DNA of 23,531 nucleotides. Source: RGIG5612 sp045599965 (GTDB taxonomy: Bacteria > Bacillota > Clostridia > Lachnospirales > Lachnospiraceae). The position numbers were made by a program, and so were the translations under genes. A model generated the notes under the pieces. The model saw only the letters and a list, made by a program, of their open reading frames with translations, ran no database searches and had not been told where the DNA came from. Each line of letters begins with the position of its first letter. Position 1 is the stretch's first letter. Location: positions 1 to 23,531 of the forward strand of contig JAZRXA010000053.1 of the NCBI GenBank assembly GCA_045599965.1, written 5' to 3'. This document shows, piece by piece, positions 1-8,027 of the stretch.

Positions 1-1
1 C

Positions 2-1159
2 TGTAATATCGGAACCATCGGCCATGTTGACCATGGTAAAACAACCTTAACAGCTGCTATCTCTAAAGTTCTGGCAGCAAAAGTTGCCGGCAACGCAATT
101 ACAGATTTCGATAAGATCGATAAGGCTCCGGAAGAGAAAGAGCGTGGTATCACCATTAACTCTGCTCACGTTGAGTACCAGACCGAAAAGAGACACTATG
201 CACACGTTGACTGCCCCGGTCATGCTGACTATGTAAAGAACATGATCACCGGTGCTGCTCAGATGGATGGCGCTATCCTCGTAGTTGCTGCTACCGATGG
301 TGTTATGGCACAGACTCGTGAGCATATCCTTCTTGCTCGTCAGGTAGGCGTTCCTTACGTTATCGTATTCATGAACAAGTGCGATATGGTTGACGATCCC
401 GAACTTCTTGAGCTGGTTGACATGGAAATCCGTGAGCTGCTCAATGAGTACGAGTTCCCGGGCGATGATACTCCTATCATCCAGGGTTCAGCTCTTACGG
501 CTCATGAAGATCCCACCTCTGAGTGGGACGACAAGGTTATGGAGCTTATGGCTGCAGTTGATTCTTACATTCCCGATCCTCAGCGTGAGACAGATAAGCC
601 TTTCCTTATGCCTGTTGAGGACGTATTCACAATTTCAGGTCGTGGTACCGTTGCTACCGGCCGTGTAGAGCGTGGTGTTATCCATGTTGGTGATGAAGTT
701 GAAATCGTTGGTATCAGCGATGATACTCGTAAGACTGTTGTTACCGGCGTTGAGATGTTCCACAAACTCCTTGACGAAGGTCAGGCAGGTGATAACGTTG
801 GTCTTCTTCTTCGTGGTGTTGACCGTAACGAGATCGAGCGTGGTCAGGTTATTGCTAAGCCCGGTTCAATCACTCCTCACCAGAAGTTCACTGCTCAGGT
901 TTACGTTCTGAGTAAGGAAGAGGGTGGCCGTCATACTCCTTTCTTCAATAACTATCGTCCACAGTTCTATTTCAGAACTACTGACGTAACAGGTGTTTGT
1001 AACTTACCAGATGGCACAGAAATGTGTATGCCTGGTGACAACATCGAAATGACAATTGAACTTATTCACCCAATCGCTATGGAACAAGGTTTAGGCTTTG
1101 CTATCCGTGAAGGTGGACGTACAGTTGGTTCAGGTAAAGTTGCTTCAATTATTGAATAA
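2..1159 (+). CDS. tuf: Elongation factor Tu, 5'-truncated by the window edge
   Basis: Translation GTPase that carries aminoacyl-tRNA to the ribosome. The reading frame is open from base 2 and starts inside the N-terminal domain with C-N-I-G-T-I-G-H-V-D-H-G-K-T-T, the P-loop (GHVDHGKT). Switch II DCPGHADY, NKCD (G4) and the usual ending ASIIE follow. 385 residues are visible; about 13 are missing compared with the usual ~398. The gene is a compositional mosaic: up to about base 955 it uses CGT, CTT/CTG, GAG, CCC/CCT and ACT/ACC codons; after that it uses AGA, TTA, GAA, CCA and ACA like the neighbouring genes. The protein itself stays normal across the switch. Very sure of identity; the cause of the mosaic is open. 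Confidence 0.98.
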   Translation, partial: CNIGTIGHVDHGKTTLTAAISKVLAAKVAGNAITDFDKIDKAPEEKERGITINSAHVEYQTEKRHYAHVDCPGHADYVKNMITGAAQMDGAILVVAATDGVMAQTREHILLARQVGVPYVIVFMNKCDMVDDPELLELVDMEIRELLNEYEFPGDDTPIIQGSALTAHEDPTSEWDDKVMELMAAVDSYIPDPQRETDKPFLMPVEDVFTISGRGTVATGRVERGVIHVGDEVEIVGISDDTRKTVVTGVEMFHKLLDEGQAGDNVGLLLRGVDRNEIERGQVIAKPGSITPHQKFTAQVYVLSKEEGGRHTPFFNNYRPQFYFRTTDVTGVCNLPDGTEMCMPGDNIEMTIELIHPIAMEQGLGFAIREGGRTVGSGKVASIIE

Positions 1160-1199
1160 TTTGAGCGTAAGACGAGCCGAACAATAAACTAATAAAAAT

Positions 1200-1237
1200 C
1201 AGGTGGAACCATTTATGGGACCACCTGTATTTTTTTA
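1200..1237. terminator. Bidirectional terminator between tuf and the ligase gene
   Basis: A 7-bp perfect outer stem (CAGGTGG at 1200-1206, CCACCTG at 1221-1227) contains a 4-bp inner stem (CCAT/ATGG). A T-run follows on the plus strand (about 1230-1236), and an A-rich stretch (about 1191-1199) gives a T-run on the minus strand. It can therefore serve both convergent genes. Confidence 0.85.
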
Positions 1238-1252
1238 ACTTATTATTCGGTT

Positions 1253-2773
1253 TTATTTCAAATTTCTTCGTAAAATTTTTCCGTTAGAAGTGCGTGGAAT
1301 TTCATCTATTTCTTCATAGAAGAGAGGAACCTTAAAGGATTCCATATGATTTAATAGCCAATCTCGAATATCAGCAACTAAAAACTTATAGCCTGGCGCA
1401 ACCTTTATAAACAACTTTGGAACATTTCCTTTAATTGGGTCATGGACTGGCACACAAGCACAGTCTGCAACCATTGGCATTTTCTTTGCAATATCTTCGA
1501 TTTCTTCCGGAGACACTTTTTTTCCTCCAATATTAATTACATCTCCGGCTCTTCCTAATAGAATAACATCGCCGTCTTCATCAATATAGGAAATATCGTT
1601 AGAATATAGGACACCATCAATCAAAACTTTTTTTGTTTCTTCTGGATCATCTAAATATCCAACCATGTTCATGGAGCCTTTTGAAGCTAACAATCCTGTA
1701 TGTATAGAATTAGAGGTGATTTCATTTTTATTATCATCGACAATTAAAATTTCGGCATTAAAGGTCGGCTTACCGATGCAATTTTCTTTGTCTAGAGTAT
1801 GGTTAAACTCATAACAACAAATACATCCACTTTCAGTGCTTCCATAAATGTTATAAAGATTTGCATTTGGAAGTAAACGACGAATCCAATCTTTGTCCGA
1901 TTTCATAAGTGGAGCAGATCCAAATTGAATATAACGGATGCTATCGCTATATTTAGCTAGATTGTCTTTTGAAAGCCGTAGCAAAACGGAAAGAGCTGAT
2001 GGAACCAAATCTAAAGAATTAACACCATAGTCATCCATATTGCAGAAAAAGCGGTTAACATCCATAATGCTTCCCAGCAAAACGACAGAAGCTCCTTTCC
2101 AAAGGTTGGCATAATATCTTCGAAGACCATGAGAATGGTTCATCGGAGACGGAATCATTTCTACGTTGTCAGATTGAATATCTATGCTATAAGCAACGTT
2201 CTGAGCTAAAGCAATGTCATTTTTATGGGTTAAAACAATGCCTTTTTCTTTGCCAGTGGTTCCAGTACTAAACAAAATTTCACTAACTGTATTTAAATCT
2301 GGGAAAGGAAAACTTTTTTCTTCGTTGTGCAAATGTGCAACAATAGTTTCGTGGTTAACTATTACATTCGAACACAAGTCTATCTTCCCAGTCATTTCCT
2401 CGATATCTGCAAGAGCTTTGCATAGAATATTAGTATCTAATTCATCAGTATTGTTTTTTATAATCAAAGTAGCTTTAACCCGAAGGGCTAGAGAAGTTAT
2501 TTTTTCAGTTGCACAGCCTTTTTCTAATGGAATAAAAACAGCATTAAGTAGATGCAAAGCTAGTTCTGAAGCTAGATAGGAAATAGTTTGACTAGCCTCT
2601 ACAACAACGAAAGAGCCTTCACAAACACCCAAATTTTCAAAAACCATAGCCATTTTAATAATTTCGTTTGCATATTCTTTATAAGTCATGCTACGCAAAT
2701 CATCGGCCAGGCAAAGTTTGTCAGGCGTTTTTTTGGCATATTGGAAAACTGCTTCAACAATAGACTGAATCAT
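1253..2773 (-). CDS. AMP-forming acyl-activating enzyme (DltA-like position, non-amino substrate likely)
   Basis: Class I adenylate-forming enzyme of 506 residues, expected to activate a carboxylate with ATP and load it on the ACP encoded two genes upstream. Visible core motifs: P-loop FSTGTTGKEKG (168-178), YGSTES (310-315), the hinge and GRAGDVINIGG block (408-417), and the catalytic lysine in NGKILR (K499). Where amino-acid-activating members such as DltA carry an Asp in an F-D-x-S motif, this protein has SPMNHSHG (209-216), typical of acyl or aryl ligases, so a D-alanine substrate is unlikely. It is the last gene of the operon, 11 bases after the transporter, with an AAAGGA ribosome site. 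Family is sure; the substrate is unknown. Coupling to the ACP rather than CoA is inferred from the neighbours. Confidence 0.88.
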   Translation of the reverse strand: MIQSIVEAVFQYAKKTPDKLCLADDLRSMTYKEYANEIIKMAMVFENLGVCEGSFVVVEASQTISYLASELALHLLNAVFIPLEKGCATEKITSLALRVKATLIIKNNTDELDTNILCKALADIEEMTGKIDLCSNVIVNHETIVAHLHNEEKSFPFPDLNTVSEILFSTGTTGKEKGIVLTHKNDIALAQNVAYSIDIQSDNVEMIPSPMNHSHGLRRYYANLWKGASVVLLGSIMDVNRFFCNMDDYGVNSLDLVPSALSVLLRLSKDNLAKYSDSIRYIQFGSAPLMKSDKDWIRRLLPNANLYNIYGSTESGCICCYEFNHTLDKENCIGKPTFNAEILIVDDNKNEITSNSIHTGLLASKGSMNMVGYLDDPEETKKVLIDGVLYSNDISYIDEDGDVILLGRAGDVINIGGKKVSPEEIEDIAKKMPMVADCACVPVHDPIKGNVPKLFIKVAPGYKFLVADIRDWLLNHMESFKVPLFYEEIDEIPRTSNGKILRRNLK

Positions 2774-2784
2774 AGATTATCCTT

Positions 2785-4200
2785 TCAGATAGTGCTGAAC
2801 ATTGGCCAGAATTTCATTAACAGATAACCCAAAATAGTTGTAATAACGATGGCCAAAATCTCAAAGAGAATTCCTTTCTTCAGCATATATTTCGGCTTTA
2901 GGCCATAGCCAACAGGAATGGCACGTATAGATGTCGGAAGTAAATAAGAAAGGTTAATTCCAATAGCAGTAATGTATATATATGGAATTGGGTTTCCACC
3001 AATTCCCTGAATAATGCTAATTACAATAGGAGTTACCACCGATGCGGTAGCTGTGTTGCTGGTAACATCGGAGAGTAAGATAGTAATAAGTGAGATAATA
3101 AATATTGTTCCTAAACCGCCTGTAAGGTTTGCTTTAGATACGGCTTCACCAATCATATCAGCTGCGCCACTTTCGTTAATTAAGGTTCCTAAAGCTAAGC
3201 CACCTGCGAAAACAAATATCATTTCCCATACAACCTTCACTTGAGCGCTCTTCCATTCAATTAGTCTTGTTCCATTTTTACGCGTAAACATAAAGGCGAG
3301 TAGGGCACAAACAGCAAAGGAATAAGCTGGTTTCAGGCCAGGAAGAATATCCTGGTACAAATTACGTGTGAAGGAAAGTAAAGTAGCTACAATAAATAGA
3401 ACTAAAGCAATAATCTCTTCTTTTTTCATTGGAGGCATTTTCTTATATTCCTGAATGAAAAATTCTCGTGAACCAGGTAAAGTATCGCCCTTTTTACAAA
3501 ATAGGAAAAGTAATAGAATATTGCCAATAGTCAATATTATAAAAATAGGTAAGAAACGAATGATCCACGAAGAGAACATATATTCTTGGCCAGTTACTTG
3601 AGCTAGATAATCAGTAATAACAAGGTTCATGGCACCACCTAAAGGAGTTAAAAGACCTCCAACGCCGATGGCATAAACGATAGTTAAAAGAATTAAAGAG
3701 CCCTTCTTGCTGGTGCGTATGTCTTTTTCGCCGACATAGTTCAGCATAGAAACAGCTATTGGAACAATAGCCGCGCATACAACTGCATTCGGAATAATAG
3801 CAGATAAAAGCGCACAAAGAACAAACCAGAATGCAACCTGAGTACGCATTTTTTCTCCAATTAAAGATAGAATCTTTGCGGAAATACGATGATCAAGTCC
3901 AGTTTCAGTCCATACGGCCGTAAGAATAGAAGCACTGAATAAGAGCACAATAGTCTCAGAAGCATAGTTAGCAATTACTGAAGACATAGGAGCCATTGCA
4001 ATCAATGCATTTACGCAGACAGGAACTAAGGCAGTTACAGCAAAATCTACTGGTGCCGTAACCCACCAAAACGCTGTCCATAAAACAACGCCTATTGCTC
4101 CACGAGCTGCAACCGTTGAAAACAAGGATTCAGGTAAGAAAAACAGACACAGTAAGAAAAGAACTGGTCCGATTATAAGCGGAATAAGTCTCTTTTTCAT
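2785..4200 (-). CDS. SLC13/DASS-type carboxylate or anion transporter
   Basis: Polytopic membrane protein of 471 residues, about 11-12 hydrophobic segments, resembling the divalent anion:Na+ symporter (SLC13, VcINDY) family. The second-half signature SNT is present (T-S-N-T-A-T, residues 380-385). The matching first-half site is altered to I-P-N-A-V (136-140): the central Asn stays but Ser and Thr are lost. GGLLTPLGGAMN (181-192) matches the family's substrate-loop region. Its ATG overlaps the ACP stop by four bases (ATGA), which suggests coupled translation and places it inside the acylation operon, where Dlt systems have no such gene. Likely role (inference): bring in, or exchange, the carboxylate that the ligase activates. 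Substrate and ion coupling cannot be read from the sequence. Confidence 0.85.
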   Translation of the reverse strand: MKKRLIPLIIGPVLFLLCLFFLPESLFSTVAARGAIGVVLWTAFWWVTAPVDFAVTALVPVCVNALIAMAPMSSVIANYASETIVLLFSASILTAVWTETGLDHRISAKILSLIGEKMRTQVAFWFVLCALLSAIIPNAVVCAAIVPIAVSMLNYVGEKDIRTSKKGSLILLTIVYAIGVGGLLTPLGGAMNLVITDYLAQVTGQEYMFSSWIIRFLPIFIILTIGNILLLFLFCKKGDTLPGSREFFIQEYKKMPPMKKEEIIALVLFIVATLLSFTRNLYQDILPGLKPAYSFAVCALLAFMFTRKNGTRLIEWKSAQVKVVWEMIFVFAGGLALGTLINESGAADMIGEAVSKANLTGGLGTIFIISLITILLSDVTSNTATASVVTPIVISIIQGIGGNPIPYIYITAIGINLSYLLPTSIRAIPVGYGLKPKYMLKKGILFEILAIVITTILGYLLMKFWPMFSTI

Positions 4201-4418
4201 TGTAGCACCTCAATCATTTCCCAGATGGCTTCAATGGATTGAAAATATTTCGGCTGAATATATTCCATAGAAATCGAAATATCAAATTCCTCCTCTAAAA
4301 GGCCAATTAGCGTTACAATGCTAACAGAATCCATGAGGCCACTGTCTATAAGTGTTTTTTCTTGGTCAAAATCAATATCAGGCCAGTTTTCTTTTAAAAG
4401 TTCTTTTAATCGATCCAT
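4197..4418 (-). CDS. Acyl carrier protein (DltC-like size)
   Basis: 73-residue acyl carrier protein. The helix II start reads LIDSGLMDSVSIV, so Ser31 in the M-D-S-V motif is the probable phosphopantetheine attachment site. The rest is acidic and helical as usual for ACPs. It lies 13 bases after the MBOAT gene and overlaps the transporter start by four bases. Inferred role: take the acyl group from the AMP-forming ligase and deliver it at the membrane to the MBOAT protein, as DltC does for DltB. It is small but convincing because of the motif and its neighbours. Confidence 0.9.
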   Translation of the reverse strand: MDRLKELLKENWPDIDFDQEKTLIDSGLMDSVSIVTLIGLLEEEFDISISMEYIQPKYFQSIEAIWEMIEVLQ

Positions 4419-4431
4419 ATTTTATATCCTT

Positions 4432-6015
4432 TCAAAATCCGGCATAGATAAAGTCTGCTATATTATGCGTTGGTCCATACATGCCTAAAATTAGTATAAT
4501 ATAAATTGCTGCAAAATAAATAATCCAACGGAAGAAAATATTTTGCTTCGCTATTGTTTCTCGAATATGAATACGTTCTTGTAACATGGAAACAGCCCAC
4601 AAAGTGATAAAGCCTAAAAGGATAATCACAAAATCTTTTGCTTCCATTCCAAAAGTAAAAATATGTTGGGCATTCAGATTTGAAAAAGCTAGGTTGGAAA
4701 AAGTCTGCTTAAAAATACTGAAGGCCGCAGTTACACTTTCTGCACGGAAAAAGACTCTTCCGATACAACATAAAGTAAAAGTTCTAACCATCTGGAAAAG
4801 TTTCCAACCGAAAGTATCAGTTTGAATTTTGAGCGCAGTTGTCATTTTCTTAAAGGTACCTTCTAGTATAGTTCCACCAATGATTAAGAACGCATGGAAC
4901 AGGCCCCAGATTACAAAGGTCCAAGAGGCACCGTGCCATAAGCCAGTACACAGCCATACAATCAAAGTAGGGAAGCAAGTAGCAAATAATTCGCCTGCTT
5001 TTTTATTATTTTTTTCCTTCGATTTTTTCTTAACTTTTTTAACCAGTGCAGAAACTGAAATCGGCAGGTAAATATAATCTTTAAACCATCCCATAAGGGA
5101 CATGTGCCAACGACGCCAGAATTCCGGCATGGTTTTTGAAAAATACGGATGATTGAAATTCTGGGTTAATTTGATTCCCAACATTTCTGAAATACCGGTA
5201 ACAATGTCAATGCAACCGGAAAAGTCTGCATAAATTTGAATGGAATAAAAAACAGTGGCAACAATAAAAATTACGCCAGTATAGTCTTTCCATCCATTGT
5301 AAATAGTATCTACAAATAATCCCAAGCGGTCGGCAATTACCAGTTTTTTTATCAAGCCCCATAATGCCAATTGGGCGCCATATTTTAGATTTTCATAAGA
5401 AAAATTTACGCCATTTTCAATCTGCGGTTTAATGGTATCGTAGCGGTCAATTGGTCCTTGAACTACATGTGGAAAGTAAGACAGATAAACAGAAAACAGT
5501 AATAGATTTTTCTCTGCCGGATAACGTCTCCAAAAAATGTCCAATAGGTAACTGACTGCCATAAATGTATAAAAAGATATTCCAATAGGTAGTATTATGC
5601 GAAAGGTAGGAATAGAAGGAATAGATAAAGCCTTTAGCAGATTGTTCAGGTTATTGGATAAAAATGTGGCATATTTGCATGCAACTAATACGCCAACTAT
5701 ACAAATAAAAGCTAAAATCAAATAAATCCGAGCTTTTGCTTTATAGCTAGTTTTAATTTCTTTGTTTTGTGTGGCTAAAGTACAGTCTTCTAATTCAATT
5801 GCTTCTTTTTCCCATAAAGAATTTAGCTTTAGTCCGCACAAATATGTAATTAGAATAGTGAATATAATAAACGGTAAATATTTCGGGGACGTCAAAACAA
5901 AGAAGGCGATATTTGCCAACAAAAGGACATACTTTTGCCCCTTCCTGCCTACGATATAATATAGCAGGATGGTTACAGCAGCAAACAACATAAATTGTAA
6001 AGAACAGTAATTCAT
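4432..6015 (-). CDS. MBOAT-family membrane O-acyltransferase (AlgI/DltB-like)
   Basis: 527-residue multi-pass membrane protein of the MBOAT family. Key landmarks: PIGISFYTF (143-151), the YADFSG block (262-267), F-W-R-R-W-H-M-S-L (299-307) with His304, and L-W-H-G-A-S-W (359-365) with the invariant His361. The C-terminus ends in D-F-I-Y-A-G-F, as is common in AlgI-like proteins. In alginate acetylation and lipoteichoic acid D-alanylation such proteins move acyl groups from a cytoplasmic donor across the membrane. Here the donor is probably the ACP encoded next. A lysine-rich cytoplasmic loop (325-339) is visible. It starts 27 bases after the SGNH gene with an AAAGGAAAC-type site upstream. High confidence in family; acceptor unknown. 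Confidence 0.95.
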   Translation of the reverse strand: MNYCSLQFMLFAAVTILLYYIVGRKGQKYVLLLANIAFFVLTSPKYLPFIIFTILITYLCGLKLNSLWEKEAIELEDCTLATQNKEIKTSYKAKARIYLILAFICIVGVLVACKYATFLSNNLNNLLKALSIPSIPTFRIILPIGISFYTFMAVSYLLDIFWRRYPAEKNLLLFSVYLSYFPHVVQGPIDRYDTIKPQIENGVNFSYENLKYGAQLALWGLIKKLVIADRLGLFVDTIYNGWKDYTGVIFIVATVFYSIQIYADFSGCIDIVTGISEMLGIKLTQNFNHPYFSKTMPEFWRRWHMSLMGWFKDYIYLPISVSALVKKVKKKSKEKNNKKAGELFATCFPTLIVWLCTGLWHGASWTFVIWGLFHAFLIIGGTILEGTFKKMTTALKIQTDTFGWKLFQMVRTFTLCCIGRVFFRAESVTAAFSIFKQTFSNLAFSNLNAQHIFTFGMEAKDFVIILLGFITLWAVSMLQERIHIRETIAKQNIFFRWIIYFAAIYIILILGMYGPTHNIADFIYAGF

Positions 6016-6042
6016 ATTAAAGTTTCCTTTTTGGCAAGTCGT

Positions 6043-7380
6043 TTATTCTTCAGCTGGAACAAAACAATAGCCTAAATAGTTACAGTTTCCGTAAAGTTCT
6101 TTGCCATTTTCTACGCGGCTGGCAACGACCGAATAAGTATTAATTTTTTTAGGATTTGCATCTAAGTCCATGTAAGAATAAGTACTATTTAGAGATGCAA
6201 TTCTTTCCCAATCGCCATCATTTTCCTTTCGATAAAGATAATAGTTTTCTGCATTTTGCAGTGGCTCCCATTCAACCTCAATACTGTTAGTAAAGGTAGT
6301 TATTTTAGTGATTTTTGGAGCTGCTAGAGAATTATCTCTTTCACAAAAATTACGTTCAAAATCAAATGTATAAGGCGTAATTAACTTTATATATTCGTCA
6401 TATGAATTATCCCAGCTATCATCAGGATTAAGACCTCTTTTATCTGTAAAATTATAATTTTCTTTAAGGTAATTACATAACATATTTGTAAATTTGATAG
6501 AACCGTGAATGTTAGTATGAGCCCAGTCATAGTAATCACAAGTTGTATCCAGCTGAAGTTCATCAATTGGGTCTGTTAAATTCAGAACTGGAAAATTAGC
6601 ATTTGCTACTAAGTCAGCCATATAGTTAAGCTGTTCTTGATTTTTTGTTGGTGACATAGGTTGCGGAGAAACTACAAAAAGGACATTTAAATTATTGGTT
6701 TTACAATAATCTAAAAGGTCATATAAAACAGCAACTAGATTTTCGTCTATAGCTGACTTGCTTGTAACTGGTTTTGCTATCGGAGTATAGTCTTCCTGGC
6801 CAGTTAAATAATAATCATAATACATACTACTTTTATAATCTGGATAATTTTCTGTCAGAAAAACATCATCAATTCGGTCTAAATCAGAGTGAAAACGGAT
6901 GATGGGAAAGTAATATTCTAGTTTGTCAAAAACTGAGCCAGAAATTTGGCTGGATGCGTTATATATAAACGGTATTTTTTTTAGAGTATCCGGGTAATAA
7001 TCTACAAGAAAATGAATGGAATTATAAGATAAATTTTCTTTTTTTAACGCATTTAAGGAAATAATATAAAGAGAATCTGGCTGTGCGTCGTGAGCATCTG
7101 CTAACATTGCTTTTACAGATTTTGCTGGCATTAAAGACACAGAATAAGAAAAGACTTTATAGCCAGTCTGTTCCCAGGCGAGAAGAGGATTCCAAAAAGC
7201 ATAAGTTGCGCTAGAACCAATATAAACAGCATCCAAGGAATCTTTTTCCTTTGAAAATGATTTATACATAGAAGCGTTGGAAATCTCACCAAAACGGAAT
7301 AACTTCTGAACAACGAGAAAACTGCATGCTAAAAGAACCATGAAAACGATTGCTCTAATTATTTTGCGGTTCTTAGACAT
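6043..7380 (-). CDS. Membrane-anchored SGNH/DltD-like protein with C-terminal FN3-like domain
   Basis: 445 residues, first gene of the acylation operon. An N-terminal transmembrane anchor (about 8-25) leads to an extracellular SGNH-like domain. Block I reads Y-I-G-S-S-A-T-Y (53-60), giving Ser57 as probable nucleophile; block V reads D-W-A-H-T-N (285-290), giving the Asp-His pair. This is the layout of DltD and AlgJ/AlgX-type partners of MBOAT proteins, which carry out the last transfer outside the membrane. From about residue 354 a ~90-residue stretch (ITKITTFTNSIEVEWEPL..., then YYLYRKENDGDWERI) looks like a fibronectin type III domain; such an extension is not part of standard DltD and may bind the polymer. 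Ribosome site AAGGAAG lies ahead of the ATG. Family assignment moderate to good; the transfer role is inferred from context. Confidence 0.82.
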   Translation of the reverse strand: MSKNRKIIRAIVFMVLLACSFLVVQKLFRFGEISNASMYKSFSKEKDSLDAVYIGSSATYAFWNPLLAWEQTGYKVFSYSVSLMPAKSVKAMLADAHDAQPDSLYIISLNALKKENLSYNSIHFLVDYYPDTLKKIPFIYNASSQISGSVFDKLEYYFPIIRFHSDLDRIDDVFLTENYPDYKSSMYYDYYLTGQEDYTPIAKPVTSKSAIDENLVAVLYDLLDYCKTNNLNVLFVVSPQPMSPTKNQEQLNYMADLVANANFPVLNLTDPIDELQLDTTCDYYDWAHTNIHGSIKFTNMLCNYLKENYNFTDKRGLNPDDSWDNSYDEYIKLITPYTFDFERNFCERDNSLAAPKITKITTFTNSIEVEWEPLQNAENYYLYRKENDGDWERIASLNSTYSYMDLDANPKKINTYSVVASRVENGKELYGNCNYLGYCFVPAEE

Positions 7381-7423
7381 ATTATTCTCTTCCTTATTAT
7401 ATTATTGGTTCAAATAATTATAT

Positions 7424-7429
7424 ATTATA
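7424..7429 (-). promoter_or_regulatory. Candidate -10 box for the acylation operon
   Basis: TATAAT on the minus strand, about 44 bases upstream of the SGNH gene start. A matching -35 is poor (ATGATA at 17 bp), so this is a weak promoter call in an AT-rich gap or one needing an activator. Confidence 0.4.
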
Positions 7430-7549
7430 TCACTTTCTCCTTGCAATATCATAAAAGTAAAATTGCAACATATAAAAAATTGAAAAAAATTGTATTTTTT
7501 TTCTTTTTTTATCATTATAATAGTGACACGAGATAATAATAAAGTTAGT

Positions 7550-7574
7550 GTTTATTAGATAGCAAAAAAGGTAT
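7550..7574 (+). promoter_or_regulatory. Sigma-B-like promoter upstream of the partner-switch genes
   Basis: GTTTAT (7550-7555), a 13-base spacer, and AGGTAT (7569-7574) resemble the Bacillus sigma-B consensus GTTTAA-N12-14-GGGTAT. It lies 38 bases ahead of the RsbW-like gene. In Bacillus the rsbV-rsbW-sigB genes are controlled by such a promoter. A sigma-A -10 (TATACT, 7574-7579) also overlaps it, with a poor -35. The region is AT-rich, so chance is possible. Confidence 0.4.
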
Positions 7575-7612
7575 ATACTATTAATAATAACAAACAAGAA
7601 AGAGGGCATATT

Positions 7613-8017
7613 ATGGTTACAAGAACTTTCCCAGCAACAGACGAAGCTTTTACTGAAGCTAACGCATGGGTAGAAGAAGAACTAGAAAAGCAAGGAGCAT
7701 CTATGAAAGCTATTATGCAAATAACAGTATGCTTCGAAGAAATTTTTGTTAATGTTGCTCATTATGCATATGAAGGCGAAGTAGGAGATGTTGAGATTAC
7801 TTTAGATAATGATAATGGAAATTTTTCTATTGCCTTTGTTGATAACGGAAAATTTTTCGATCCACTTGCTAAAGAAGACCCAGATATTACTGCTTCAGCA
7901 CAAGAAAGAAGTATCGGTGGTCTTGGAATCCTTATGGTAAAGAAAAGCATGGATGAAGTTAACTACGAGTATAAGGATAATAAGAATATCTTTACAATGA
8001 AGAAAAATATTTTATAA
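7613..8017 (+). CDS. Anti-sigma factor / serine kinase of the RsbW-SpoIIAB (GHKL) type
   Basis: 134-residue single-domain histidine-kinase-like ATPase. The N-box E-E-I-F-V-N-V-A-H-Y-A-Y (43-54), the G1-type DNGKFFDP (about 77-84) and the GGLGILMVKKSMDE block (about 102-115) are all visible. Such proteins bind a sigma factor or other target and phosphorylate a partner STAS protein on serine. The next gene, 10 bases downstream, encodes just such a STAS domain, so the two probably form a partner-switching pair. No sigma factor gene or PP2C phosphatase is in the window, so the target is unknown. Start supported by AGAGGG six bases before ATG. Confident on family; the controlled process is open. 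Confidence 0.9.
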   Translation: MVTRTFPATDEAFTEANAWVEEELEKQGASMKAIMQITVCFEEIFVNVAHYAYEGEVGDVEITLDNDNGNFSIAFVDNGKFFDPLAKEDPDITASAQERSIGGLGILMVKKSMDEVNYEYKDNKNIFTMKKNIL

Positions 8018-8027
8018 GGGGACTAAT

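Noticed and set aside
1253..7380. Naming the operon dltABCD
   Set aside because: Gene order, the extra transporter and the missing amino-binding Asp in the ligase argue against true D-alanylation; using the names would mislead.
7516..7521. TATAAT as main promoter of the anti-sigma gene
   Set aside because: No -35 at 16-18 bases; the better upstream TTGAAA is 30 bases away.
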